Source of the DNA: Emydura subglobosa
Taxonomy: Eukaryota > Chordata > Testudines > Chelidae
Length of the DNA: 64,000 nucleotides
Assembly: GCA_007922225.1 (NCBI GenBank)
Contig: ML679966.1
Coordinates: 56,291,889-56,355,888, forward strand
Reading direction: 5' to 3'
How positions within the stretch are numbered: the first letter of the stretch is position 1; the number at the start of each line of letters is the position of its first letter. Shown piece by piece: positions 22,109 through 33,130 of this stretch. A program made the position numbers and the translations under genes. A model generated the notes under the pieces. That model was not told the DNA's origin. It worked only from the letters and a program-made list of their open reading frames with translations, and did no database searches.

Positions 22109-22372
22109 GGCCAGGTCTACACTACACTATACCTATCTCGTATACCAATGTTGCTCAGGGGTGTAAAAAAATCCACACCTATGAGCGATGTAGTTGACCC
22201 GGGTGGGAGGTAAGGGTGCTATGTTTCTGAGAGATCTTTGCCTCTCGGGGAGCTGGATTAAATACGTCAATGGAAGAAGCTCTCCCGTCAGCTTAATAGT
22301 GTCTTCTTTTAAAGTGCTACACCTGCACCAGTGCAGCCGAACTGCTGAAGCGATGTACATAAAGACAAGCCC
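22109..22372. mobile_element. Harbinger-like MITE inserted in Penelope element
   Basis: A 264-bp element with ends GGCCAGGTCTACACTA and (reverse complement) GGGCTTGTCTTTATG is flanked by TAA at 22106-22108 and 22373-22375. The inverted left arm of the host element preserves the empty site ('gacactaaaaatcat'), which confirms that exactly one TAA was duplicated. A 3-bp TWA duplication is the PIF/Harbinger signature. No coding capacity; the 61- and 75-codon frames here are chance. Confidence 0.85.
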
Positions 22373-22584
22373 TAAAAATCATGGACTGAACAGAGACCTG
22401 ATTTATGGTTTACTGAAATAATCTGCAACCCATTAGCCCCCTCTTTTTGTCCTATGATAGCAGAGGTGTAAATGGGCCACTCTACCTTGACTGGTCCTTT
22501 ACAATATGTGCTAACTACTTATGCTAAACAATCTGTTCCACCTTGTATTTTGCTGTGATGCTGGGAGTACCTTTCCTAGAAGAC

Positions 22585-22614
22585 CTGAAGAAGAGTCATA
22601 TGTGACTCAAAAGC
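22585..22614 (+). ncRNA. Hammerhead-like hairpin in Penelope tail
   Basis: CTGAAGA (22585-22591) is followed by A, a perfect 6-bp stem GAGTCA/TGACTC with a TATG loop (22593-22608), then AAAAGC. CTGAAGA fits the CUGANGA hammerhead core, but the expected GAAA has become AAAA. The stem is conserved in shape, not sequence, relative to the copies at 1801-1836 and 4672, as expected for a folded RNA element. It is probably inactive in this copy. Confidence 0.35.
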
Positions 22615-22676
22615 TTGCCTCTCGCCAGCAGAAACTGGTCCAATAAAGGATATTACCTCACCCATCTTGTCTCTGT

Positions 22677-23830
22677 TTTTAATTTTCTGTCTCTAAGATA
22701 GCAAGTATCCATGTGTAGAAAGGTGCAGTGGCCTTCCTCCAAGCCAGGGCCTGAAGAAGGGCCACAACTGCGGGGCCAGACAGAGAAAGGGCCGGCAACC
22801 CAGTCTGCCTGGCAACCGGGAGGCTAGCTCGTGATGGGGCCTGCTGGCTGACCAATCCAGCACCAGAGGGGTGAAGTCTCAGCCAGGACTGAGAATACAA
22901 AAAGCAGGCCCCTCAGTTCAGAGGAGGGGAAGCTGCTGCCAGAGGCAGACGTATGGCCCCGCTGGCTACCGCTGAAGCCTGAACCAGCCTGGGCTGCTGA
23001 CAGAAGTGAGTGCCCCCTGGGGCAGAGATCCCGGGAGCGGCCCAAGCGACCATCCGCTAAGGGTTGGGTAGGGCCCCTGGGCCCTCTGGACTGGCCAAGG
23101 CCTACAGGCCCCCTGGACTCGGCCAAGCCCATAGGCTCTAGTGATTGGACTGAGTTCCCTGAGCCAGAGGGCTGGGAGACCCCTCCCGAGGCCAGACCTG
23201 ACCTAGAGGAGCTGCCCGAGGCTGAGCCATTCCCCGAGACAGGACAGGACCCCAAGATGGGACATTCCCCGAGCCCTGGGACCTGGGGGAACTTTCCTTA
23301 GCCGAGGAGCTTCCCGCCTTGCTGCCTGGGGACGCCGAGGGACTGGCGAACATGCCGCGGGCGGTCTACCCCAGTGACTCTGAGGAACCCACAGATGCAG
23401 GTACCTGGGGATATGGGGAGGAAGTAGCCCAGGATTGGCTGAGACAGGGGCAACCCCCAGTCGGTGTGTTGTGGCAGGAGCCTCGCCGACTTAGTGGCAT
23501 GCCTTTGCCACTGCTAGGGCCCTGGGCTGGGATGCAGTGGAGGTGGGTGGGCCTGCGTCCCCCTCCATTCCCCCTTACCCTTGCCACCCAGAGAGTGAGC
23601 ACCATCCCCTGCACTCTCGATTTGAAACCACTGCTTTGCTTGTCTGCCCCGCCTGGGGGACTGCTTTGTCTGCCCGCCCTGCTTCAGGGCTGGGGCACCA
23701 GACTCATATCTGCAGCAAACATTCCCCTTTTTGGAGGGCGCAGTGGCCTTCTTCCAAGCCAGGGCCCGAAGAAGGGCTACAACTGCAGAGTCAGACAGGC
23801 CCCCGTGTTACACCATGTTAATTAGACAAA
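22677..23830. repeat. GC-rich repeat bounded by 63-bp direct repeats
   Basis: About 1.1 kb of GC-rich sequence sits in AT-rich surroundings. Its edges are a direct repeat: 'gcagtggccttcctccaagc' at about 22725 and 'gcagtggccttcttccaagc' at about 23744, each followed by a near-identical 'cagggcc(c/t)gaagaagggc' block, spaced about 1,019 bp. Overlapping frames on both strands (22824-23255 minus, 23319-23825 plus) are Pro/Gly/Glu-rich and compositional. The plus frame through 'LAEELPALLPGDAEGLANMP' could be a gag-like or ORF1 remnant, but I recognise no domain. It could be one satellite unit or a non-autonomous retroelement with short terminal repeats. Confidence 0.45.
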
Positions 23831-24242
23831 ATCTATAACCCAGATTATAACAGTTCTGAAATAGATAACACTCAATGAATACATAACAAGCTGAAGTCCC
23901 TAATAAACAATTTATGAAGTATATAAAAACTCCACTGCCACAGGGTTTGAACTTCTAAGATGTAAGGCAAACCCCTTCATTGAGGCAGAGGGAACTAGGG
24001 GCAGGAACATAGGAATGCAAGTAAAATGAGGAAATATTTTCTTTAGTATACAGGCACCCTGTGGAATTCATTGTTGTAGGAGGCTAGTGAGTTGCAGATA
24101 TTGTGACTGGGTTGAAAAGATCTTTACATTAGATTACGTTTATAGATTTAGTTTGCATAACTAATCTGACTTCAGAGTACAAGTCAATCACCTGCAGTTT
24201 CAGAAATGAATTTCTCCCACACTTGCAAGCATAATTGTCTCA
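23831..24242. other. Intergenic DNA with a possible CR1 scrap
   Basis: About 24030-24105 ('gaaatattttctttagtata' ... 'accctgtggaattcattgtt') resembles the plus-strand 3' region of a CR1 LINE. Otherwise unassigned. Confidence 0.35.
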
Positions 24243-25020
24243 GTGCATTATGAAGTTCATTGCCTCCTTCAGGTTATTGTCCCTAAGGATGCGTCACTTC
24301 AGGTACATGCATGCGCTCCAGTGCTGTTAAGTGGAGGTTTCTTTTTTGTCATCAGTGGCCATGACTCTGTGCCTCAGCCTTACACCTCCTTTTGCTCTAG
24401 AAGAGCAGTATATAGGAAGGGGTATCCCAGGCACCTCTACAGTTCGTTCTCAAGCACCAACAGTTAGAGACAAAGCACCAGTTTCCACTAGCTGGCTCTT
24501 GCAGCTCACTGTTTTTATCCTTTTTTATTTTATTAGTTTTATCCTTTCTTTCCCAGCACAGGCTTGTGCTTTTGGGAGGGGGCATTCTCCCTCCTCTTTT
24601 TTTCCCCAGGGCCAAGGCCTTTGTTGCCCTTGACCTGTGTTTTCCTGCAGCCTTTTCTGTTCAGTGTTGCCTGAAACCCTGGCCTTCAAACCCTGCCAGA
24701 CCTGTCACGGGTTCTTCTACCTCAGCGCTGAGCATTCTAGATGGATCCTGTCAAAATGTAAGGTGTGTTCCATCTTCAAGAGCAGATCCAGGAAGCCGAG
24801 GGAAGAGAGACAGAAGCTGTTCTTTATGGAACGTTCTTGGAGACCAGCCAGCATTTTAGGGCCCAATTTCCATCTCCCCAGTACAGTGGCCTCAGCATCT
24901 CAGAGTGCTCCAGGGACTTCTTTGGCTCCAGCTTTGGAAAATAAGGACCAATGGGCAGTTCTAGAGACTTCTAAGATGATGAGACCCTGGTCCCCTGTTC
25001 TAGTGACAGCAGTTTTGCAC
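24243..25020 (+). mobile_element. DIRS 5' part with gag-like remnant
   Basis: The frame through 24650-24850 reads 'FKPCQTCHGFFYLSAEHSRW', 'ILSKCKVCSIFKSRSRKP' and 'REERQKLFFMERSW'. This is a C-x2-C ... H ... C-x2-C array followed by a basic helix, matching the layout of the gag-like segment at 9066-9308 (C-x2-C, DxH, KC-x2-C, FKxRxxK). A leader of about 400 bp precedes it. No recombinase, RT or right end is present, so only the 5' part survives. The sequence is diverged from the first element and may be a different DIRS family. Confidence 0.5.
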
Positions 25021-25526
25021 AAATACAATAATAATTTACGGGGTCCTAATTTTTTTTTGGTTGAAATTTCATTAAAGTTTTGCTAACTTGAAAACAAGCA
25101 AATCTCATTTAAACAAACTTCAATTTTTACCATGAACATATCATCTAGTTACACTGGCAACCTTACGAGGTATCAAACAGAACAATCACTTACTGAATGT
25201 ACTCTCTAAAGAGATAGGAAACTTTACTCAAAGCATCCTGTTCCTGTACTACCAACATTTCTCATGTTTTCAGCTGTCTTCTGAATGTATAACAGTGTAA
25301 AGCTAATGACACAAAAACTATACAGACAATTTGAAAATACCTTATGTGAGCATTAAACTGAGACCTAATAGAAAACTATTTTCCATTGAAGGGCCAGTGG
25401 CTGAGTAATGAAAAGCACTGCCATCCCAACTGAAATATGTCTGAGCTCAATTTTTAATAATTAAACTAGATTGTGGTTTGGTTGGGAAAGTGGTCACCTG
25501 AGCCTAGCTAGTTTTGTAGGGTTTTT

Positions 25527-25945
25527 CATAGAATCATAGAAATATATGGCTGGAAGGGACCTTGAGGGGTCATCAAGTCCAGGACAGGAGCCAGGACAAA
25601 GTAAACTTAGACCATTCCTGACAGGAATGTCCAGACTGTTCTTAAAAACCTCTAGCAATGGGGATTCCATAACCCGCTTGGCAGCCTATTCCAGAGCTTG
25701 GCTATCCTTATAGTTAGCAATGTTTTCCTAATATCTAACCTAAATCTTCCTTGCTGGAGCTTAGTTACTTCTTATCCTACCTTCAGTGGACATGGAGAAC
25801 GTTTGATCAGTGTGCTCTTTCTAACAGCGCTTTAACATGTTTAAAGACTTATCAGGTCCCCTCCACCCCCAATCATCTTTTCTCAAGACTAAACAGGCCC
25901 ATGTCCTAATACTTAAACAGCTTTCCACCTGCCATGGCTTGTATT
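25527..25945 (-). mobile_element. CR1 LINE 3' end
   Basis: It starts at the 3' tail 'catagaatcatagaaatata', then 'ggctggaagggaccttgagg' and 'ggtcatcaagtccaggac', the diagnostic CR1 3' UTR read in antisense. The rest (to 'acaggcccatgtcctaatac') is the antisense of the ORF2 C-terminus. 5'-truncated. Confidence 0.85.
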
Positions 25946-27756
25946 AGTGAGGGGACAGGGCAAAAGTGACTCCAGTATCTCCTGGGCAAAAAGCTATCTT
26001 AGCCTAGCAACTAAATGGCAATTGTTTAGCTTCCCACACCTTGCCTTAATTTTGCACTTATTGAAGTCAGGTGTCACAGTGATAAGCATCAGGATCTATG
26101 CTTTTATCTCTCTAAGCCAGCTTTCCCCAGGAGCCTTAGCACCATAAACTTTGTATTTTTTTTATATTGTCCGTTTCTACTAATCCTCTTTGACTGAGCT
26201 AGTAATGACACCTTTTAAAATCCCTTTATAATAGAAAACAAAACTAAAAAAAAAAAAAAGTGTGCAAAATAACATTCCCACAGCATGAACTCTCTCCATT
26301 CTAACATGCCAGATCAGCCAGACACTGGAATGTTTGTTTAATATGAAATCAGCCACTTCAAAAGAGTGTCTGTATGGTAAACCAAGCAGTGGCTGAAGGG
26401 TCTAATCCAGCTCATTGATGGCAATGGAATGATTCCTATTGACGCCAATGGAATTTATTCAGTACCTAAGTAAATTGTTCTACGCTATCATCATTTTACT
26501 GGGGACTGAGCAGGCCCGTGGGAATTATCCCATAGAAAGGATGGATACCCACCATAATCACCATGGTTGCATTTCAACTAGCATTTTTCAGTGAGCCCTG
26601 CCACCATTGCGCTGTCGGTGTGCAGCTCCACCACTCTTCTGCAATATTACATTTGTCTCCATCCTTTTGACATTACATCACCACACAGCGCTCTTTTGCT
26701 TATTGATGGGAGAGAAACATCTTAGGACAAAAAATCATACAGCCAAAATGATTCAATAGTAGAAGCTCTATATAGTTTGATAGTTTTGAATCTTCAGACT
26801 TTCATCAAAATGTAAATACATACTTGGTATACAATTCTCAAATTAAAGTGCAGTTAAATGATACACCCAATAAAAGAATGATGCAGTCTGAATTACTAAG
26901 GACATTTTCAACCCCCTAATGTACATTTTGAGACCTTTTACCCTAAGCCTTAAAAGGTACATTCAAACAACAATATGAGGGTTAACTGATAATCATTGTT
27001 AAATAACAGAGGTGAGCAAACACTGATAAGACTTCAGAAAGCCTCTCACAAACTTATCTTAACCCTCAGGAAAAGTCTTTTGGCTTCTATTTCTTCTTGC
27101 CATAAGTAAGGAAAGAAACACACTCTTTTCCTATCTTTTTAAAGCTCAGACTCCACAGATGATGCACTTCTAGCTAAATAGGTCATAGTGAAATCAATTT
27201 CCAAATAAAATTTATTTAACAAATATGCAGAGCATGATGGGTGAGTCTCGAAAGGGTGGAAGATTAGGGTCAGATAAGCATACAAACATCATAGCCTTCA
27301 ATAAGGGCCTGGAAGTATCATGTGAACTGCCCCTTGGTATTTCAGTTTATCTGCTTCTAGATCTATCTGAAATCACCTAGTGTAGAGTTGTAGAAATAAA
27401 ATTAAATATCCATTTAAAAATGATCAGATTTTTTTTCAAACCTCAAAAGAGCTTCATTTAGAATTTGGTTTGACTTCTGGGACAATCTTTGGACCAGTTC
27501 TTATTTCATGCCTATTCGGTACATTATAGACTTGTTTCTGCAAATCCTTATTCTCTCAAGCAATCCCACTGTATTTAGAGGAGTTTTTAGGTAGCATTTT
27601 GGTACTACATAAAGTGTCTTCTAAACAAACAAAAAGTCCAGTAAGGGGGGGGAGAAAGGGAAATTAATCAACATCAGTCATCTCTATTCCCATGATCAAT
27701 CAGTTACATGTGAACACAGAGCAAACAAGAAGATTATAGTTATTCAGTTGACATGA
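25946..27756. other. Intergenic DNA, no gene recognised
   Basis: AT-rich DNA. About 26400-26470 ('gcaatggaatgattcctatt', 'gacgccaatggaatttattc') is a short piece of the palindromic MITE group. An A13 run is at about 26247. No supported coding region. Confidence 0.5.
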
Positions 27757-27920
27757 GGGGTTCAATCCTGCAAAGTGCTGAGAGCTTTGACCCCAGTTCA
27801 GCACAGAACTTGAACATATGCCTAATTTTAAGTACACCTGTGGCACAGTCGAAGTCAATGTGACTACACACACATGCTTAAAGTTCAGCATGTGCATCAC
27901 CGCTTTGCTGGATTGAGGCC
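27757..27920. mobile_element. Palindromic MITE, second copy
   Basis: 'ggggttcaatcctgcaaagt' at the left mirrors 'accgctttgctggattgagg' at the right. 'ttgaacatatgcctaatttt' and 'cacatgcttaaagttcagca' form the inner arms around 'gtcgaagtcaatgtgac'. Same family as 17164-17346. The small frames here are chance. Confidence 0.65.
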
Positions 27921-28835
27921 AGAGTGTTCAACACCTTGCAAGATCAACTCCTATATAAGGCTAAGAATGATTGATTGCCCAGTGGAGTCATACTCATTAA
28001 TTTTTCCCTCCCCACAACCAAAATCTCCTTGTAATTGCCCCCATCCAGTAATGCATTGATCTGTGATTCTGGGGTTGTCCTGTGGCTGTCCTGTGTCATG
28101 AGGGGTGTCTTTTTCCTGTCATTGTGGTTCTCTGGAACTCTCTCAAACATCCAATACAGGTGGCCACATTTCTTTACCATAAATTAACTCTCAGGGAAAT
28201 GCAGAAAATGACAAAACACATCCCCACAATAGAAGGAGATAAAGTCCAGCAGAGATGATTTTTTTTTTTTCTTCCTCAAATGTAACTATACATGTGTTTA
28301 TATATATCTGAAAGGGAAATGTGGGAGGGCAGGTAGTGTCCTCCAAACCTAAAGATCTGAGTGTTTTGGAATGTGGATGGTCTTTGTGGAAGCAGATCTG
28401 GAAAGCTCTTAGTACACACTATATTGAGTCTATCAAGAGCCATTTGGGAAAGCTCTGGGTAGTGCTTGAAATTTTTAAAGATAGTCTGGTTAAGGGCTCA
28501 GCTGGTGTAAAATGGCATAGGTTATTGACTTTAATGGAGCTATGTAATTCACACAAGCTGAGGATCTGCCCCATTGTATTTAAACACCACTTGGATACTC
28601 AAACTTATCAAAATACTCAGCTTGCAAACACACACTGCTCATTTGTTCACTCTTTAGCACAAGCCCATTTGAGGCTAGCTGAAGTACTGAAAATACTCCT
28701 CAGGCTTTGCCTGAGCATTAACCAGTTGAATTAAAGGTGTATATTTAAACTCATTTATGTAAACCAATGTAAGTTTATGTAGTTTGTGTAGATGCTTCTT
28801 TTCATTTGAGTGGTTTATTTTACCTCTTCTCAAGG
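27921..28835. other. Intergenic DNA, no gene recognised
   Basis: It contains a T-rich run near 28257-28270 and a 137-codon plus frame (28321-28734) that lacks low-complexity bias but also lacks any motif I recognise. Part of it ('gctggtgtaaaatggcatag', 'actttaatggagctatg') reads as MITE-like repeat, so I do not call it a gene. Confidence 0.45.
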
Positions 28836-29045
28836 GGCAGGATGGTCCAGGGCCTAGGGCACTGGTTTAGGCATTGGAAGATCTGGATTCAAGTTCTTGC
28901 TCTGCTACAGACTTTCCATGTGACCTAACACAAGTTACTTAGTCTCTCTGCATCTCCATTCCCCCATCTGTAAAATTGGGATAGTAGGATTTACCTTCCT
29001 TGCAGGAGTGTTGTGAAAATATATACATTAATTAATTAAACCAGT
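28836..29045 (+). mobile_element. MIR-type CORE-SINE
   Basis: Sense orientation. A tRNA-derived head ('cctagggcactggtttaggc', B-box-like 'attcaagttcttgc') is followed by the conserved core ('gtgacctaacacaagttact', 'tagtctctctgcatctccat', 'catctgtaaaattgggatag') and 'ggagtgttgtgaaaatat'. This order is the MIR/CORE-SINE plan, transcribed by RNA polymerase III and mobilised by L2-like LINEs. Confidence 0.8.
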
Positions 29046-29137
29046 GCAAGTCTATGTGTAGAGAAGACATCCGTGTGAGTTTGATTCTACATTGCTGAAG
29101 GCCATTGGAGTTATGACATTGGATTCTTCAGGAGAAG

Positions 29138-29215
29138 GCCCAGATTCTCAAAGGTTATTTAGCTGCTTGATTTCAATGGGAGTTATGTGTTTAAATACTT
29201 TTGAGGATGTGAGCC
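29138..29215. mobile_element. Short palindromic MITE
   Basis: 'ggcccagattctcaaaggtt' is mirrored by 'cttttgaggatgtgagcc'. The interior 'tttcaatgggagttatgtg' is the hinge. A 78-bp near-palindrome with no coding capacity. Confidence 0.6.
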
Positions 29216-31196
29216 AAATCTTTTCATTATGGAGACAAGATGGACTTTTTAAATAGCACCTTTCTTTGGCTAGTTGAAACAGATATTTCCATAATTTTAC
29301 CTGAGTAACTTACATCTTAATAAATACAAGATTAATATACAAGTTATAATAGAGAGCAAAAGTTAAATTACAGAGCAGACAAAAATATAAATTAATGGTT
29401 AAATGTACACATTATATATAAAATAGACTTAAAACTTCCTGGAATGAACTATTGCAAGAACATTAGAAATAAAAGAAATAAGTAGCACATTCAGGACTAT
29501 GACAGGGAATCTACTTAGAGACAGTTTTGACTGATTCTTTCTACATCTGACGCCTCTTTCTGGTGAGTACTAATTCAGCTCACGCTCCGTATTACATTGT
29601 AAAATCACCTTTGAAGATGCTATTGATGGAATTAATCAATTCTCCATATACCAGGACTCTGACATCCGGCATTTGTCACATCAAAGGATCTTGCTTGGGA
29701 AGACAAATAATCAAATGACCAGTAACACACGTAAATGGTGCTCATGGGCTCAAAGGAATTCCCTATGAATACTTTGGGCTGTTCAGTTTACCAGACATAA
29801 AGATTGTCTATTACCTGCAATCAGTATAGTGTAGCTGTTGTCAGTTAATCAAGGGAAGGGTTCCCCAAACAGGATCTTCCTGTTTGTGTCCTAGTCTGAG
29901 ACAATATAAATTTACTACTAATTGTAAAGGGAAAGTATGAAGATACAGTGCTCTGTCACGAATCCATTCATGTGGCTTGGTCACCTTGGTAATTTTATGC
30001 TAGGGTTATGAAACACCACCAATAGACTGTTTCTAGTATGGGCAGAGGTGGATTCTGGAAAGGTGCTACCATAACCATATTTTCCTCAGCGCAATGCCTG
30101 TGTCTATCATTGTATAACATCAGACTTCTGCTATATCCATTCCACTTTAATTCATTGTCACTTTCCTTTTTGGAAAGTAAGAGATTCTTAATTAAATTGT
30201 ACACCCTAATATAATACCCTAAATACCAAAAGCAAATGAACCTTATGTGGGTATTCCATTGATGCATCAAATTAGTTGGGAATCTCGGATTCCAAGATAG
30301 AGAGAGCAAAACAGAAACAACATCTATGTTATCAAATAATTCTGCCTAGTGATTATAGGCTACATTGAAACTGACAGCTGTGAGAGGCACTCTCCTAATT
30401 CGAAATCTTTCAGTGGCATTAGAAAAAGATCAAAAGGACAGTTAACTAGCCAATTGCTCTGGTTGAGAGAGGGAATATTACCTCTTTTGGCTGGAGTGGC
30501 TACCCACACATTTGACATCTAGTAGGGTGTTCCAGTTAGGAAGAGAAATTGGTGATAATCAGGTATTTCTTTGCTGCAGTTTTGTTTATTTACAAAGAAT
30601 GTACAAGTCCAGTGTTTCTGAATGCAGAAAGAATCAAACATCAGAAAAGAGCTTCTTTTGCTCATAGTACCAAGAACAGTCTTTTCAGTCTGCACTCCTG
30701 ACCCAAAATCCTTACCTCAGGATTCTTCCAGGGTCAGACTCTGTGCTTTTGGCTGCTCCTTCAGCCTGCCTCCTTGTCTCTGTTTTTCCCATTTCTTTGT
30801 CTGTTCAGCTCTCTTTCTCTCTCATACTCACACCTACCCAAAACAATACTCAGCTAAAGCTCCTGAATGGGTTCACATACTCCTTTTGTTTTAGGTGGGG
30901 GTTTATTCTTACAGTTATGTTAATTAAAGGGTGAATTCACACTTATCAATCCCAATAAGGTTTTAACTCAACCCATAACAAGGTTTCATTCAGCTCATAA
31001 CAACATAAAGGATTATCAGAAATGAGCAAACTCTTTTGCTGCAAGATCAAAAATGCCAGATGTGGAAAAAGGTAACTAGGAAAAAGAATGAAAGAAGATA
31101 AGTATCAATGTAAAAAGAAAGCAAATCTGCAAAGGAGGAAAGATAAGAAAGAAACGCTAACGTATAACAATGTAAAATAAATTATAGGGATTTTAG
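29216..31196. other. Intergenic DNA, possible LTR relic
   Basis: AT-rich and without supported genes. 30530-30990 has a run of T/C-rich and 'tttatttacaaagaatgtac' sequence that might be an antisense LTR. I cannot define matching termini or duplications, so it is not called. Confidence 0.4.
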
Positions 31197-31199
31197 TTA

Positions 31200-31722
31200 G
31201 GCCTGGTGTACACTAGAGAGTTTTGTTGACAAAAATAATCTTTTGTCGACAAAACAGTGCATTACTCCCCCACCTGCCAACAAAACTGCCCTGTTTATTC
31301 AGCAAAATAAAACCATCTCGGTGAGAGGTGTAGGGCCAGCATAACTAGTGTCTACATTGACACTGCGTCCCCTTACATCAGTGGAGGGGCTGTCATTCTT
31401 GTCAATTTCACCGCTTCAGTGGAAAGCCGGAGGCGGCTGGTTCCTGTTCCCAGCTGGGAGTGGGGAGAGAAGTCCTGGCTGCTGCAAGCTGAGAAACAGA
31501 GCTGCTGGTTCCCAGTCCCAGCTGGGAGTTGGGGCCAGACGTCAGGTAGTTTCTCTACCTGCTTGCTGCCCTAGCAGCCATGTCAATTACATGGCTGCCC
31601 TACTGGCAGAGAGTGGGGAACGACTTCTCCCCACACTGCCCCTTAAGTCGGTGGAAGTGTTCCCGGTAAGGACACACTCCACCAACCCAAGGAGAACTTA
31701 TATTTTTAGTGTAGACAAGGCC
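31200..31722. mobile_element. MITE with GGCCT-type TIRs
   Basis: The left end GGCCTGGTGTACACTA matches the reverse complement of the right end, GGCCTTGTCTACACTA. Flanks are TTA (31197-31199) and TGA (31723-31725), compatible with a decayed 3-bp Harbinger-type duplication. Inside, a short inverted repeat 'ttttgttgac ... gtcgacaaaa' follows the left end. The 125-codon plus frame at 31348-31725 runs into the right TIR and has no domain. Confidence 0.7.
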
Positions 31723-31725
31723 TGA

Positions 31726-33127
31726 GATGCACAGTTAGCTTAGAAATTCAGGACCAAATCCACAGCATGGCAAATTAATGCACTGCTATTGAAAATCTTG
31801 GTGCTACATTGATTTACACCAGCTAAGAATCAAACTCTGAATATATATATTATATGTAGTTGCCACATATGAAAAGACTGCAGCAAAAAAGAAGTAAAAA
31901 TCCATAATCTGGAGGAAATTTTGGACAATTTATTAAATACCTTCTATAATATTCAAACACATATTCAGTTATAAGAATGGATAACAATCTCACATGGATA
32001 TCTTCTATTAATATATATACCATATACACATTCCATATTGCTGTAAAATAAACCTGTTACATTTTGTTCTTAAGTAGTTTGTTTATTGTGCACATACATT
32101 ATTTAATTTCTTGCTAGTTTGTTTAATATCATGATTACAGTTGATGGTTTAATTCCATATTTTCTTTGTCAAACTGTCATCACTACAATTTTGTTATATT
32201 CTCAGTTAATGAATGTTATTTATTCCCTCGTTTTCTATTAATAAACTATTTAAACTTAAGGGATCAGCAAGAGCTGCAAAAATTAACATATGCAGAAATT
32301 GTGCATTTTATTAGTTTACTGGTTAGAGCTGAAGAGCAACAGCCACTGAATCTTGGAAAAAGAGTAATTATTTTACATGGACAGCATTTCTGTTTTGATT
32401 TGAATGCATTACTCCTTCTCTGTGGATTACTCCTTTTCTGGGAATTTTAATTTAAAATAGGTGAAACTAATTCCAGAGTAGAATACTATACTAGTACCTC
32501 ACAAGCCACTCCCAAAAGTACAGTTCTCTTCGCCTATCATGTGCAATAGGACTTCAGGTATCGGCCCATAGTCCAAGTCTTGTTCTGACTGAACTCCATG
32601 GCAGAGCCCCTCCTGACTTCAGTAGGACAATAATTTGATTAAGAGAGATTTGTGGACTGTGGAGGTCTTTGCTTGGGCCCTCTGCAGCTGGACGAACTTG
32701 GTCATATGTAATATAAAATAACCATAGTGTTAATGGCAAGGGGAAAATAAATATGCAGCAACAGAACAAGATAGATTCAGAACTCTTCAGAGTTAAAGCT
32801 GATTATATGGTCTCATAATGGAACAGTGGCATACTAATTTAAGAACTGTGTTTAATAATAGAAGAGAGGATCAAATTTTAATCTTGTAAAGTATTATTCC
32901 ATGTCATTAATAAATTTTGCTTCCTCTATGCTGTAATATATGGTTGGTTGCTTCCTGTGTGTCTTAATGATTAGGTGATTAATAAGTCGATGATTGCATG
33001 GCACTTTTAATCTTCAAGGTACTTTATAACTGCAAGTATAAAACATGTATATGTGGGAGTAGGGTAATATTCTGGGTCACAATTGTGCCCCTCTGCAGTA
33101 ATACCTGGCAATATTTGCCTGAAACAC
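31726..33127. other. Intergenic DNA around a coding-like island
   Basis: Very AT-rich. The only protein-like part is 32261-32363, listed separately. Otherwise unassigned. Confidence 0.45.
32261..32363 (+). other. Coding-like island, possible orphan exon
   Basis: 34 codons flanked by AG (...acttaag) and GT (gtaatt) read 'DQQELQKLTYAEIVHFISLL' then 'VRAEEQQPLNLGKR'. This is an amphipathic, charged, high-complexity peptide unlike the Leu/Ser/Phe runs of chance frames nearby. The acceptor has a weak pyrimidine tract. I do not recognise the protein. It could be an exon, a decayed pseudogene piece or chance. Confidence 0.2.
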
Positions 33128-33130
33128 TCA

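Larger units (their letters stand above)
20278..22676 (+). mobile_element. Penelope-like retroelement with inverted partial copy
   Basis: The plus strand carries degenerate reverse-transcriptase motifs (20700-21300) followed by a GIY-YIG-like C-terminus (21530-22105) and a 3' tail ending 'cccatcttgtctct'. The left 410 bp is an inverted copy of the same element's C-terminus and tail (20278-20690). RT plus GIY-YIG endonuclease with inverted partial copies at the upstream end is the hallmark of Penelope-like elements. A Harbinger-like MITE interrupts the right part at 22109-22372. Numerous stops show it is long dead. Confidence 0.8.

Noticed and set aside
23319..23825. 168-codon plus frame in the GC-rich block
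   Set aside because: GC-rich composition depletes stops on both strands (a 143-codon minus frame lies alongside); no recognisable domain, and it ends in the flanking direct repeat.
31348..31725. 125-codon plus frame
   Set aside because: It lies inside a MITE and runs into its right terminal repeat.
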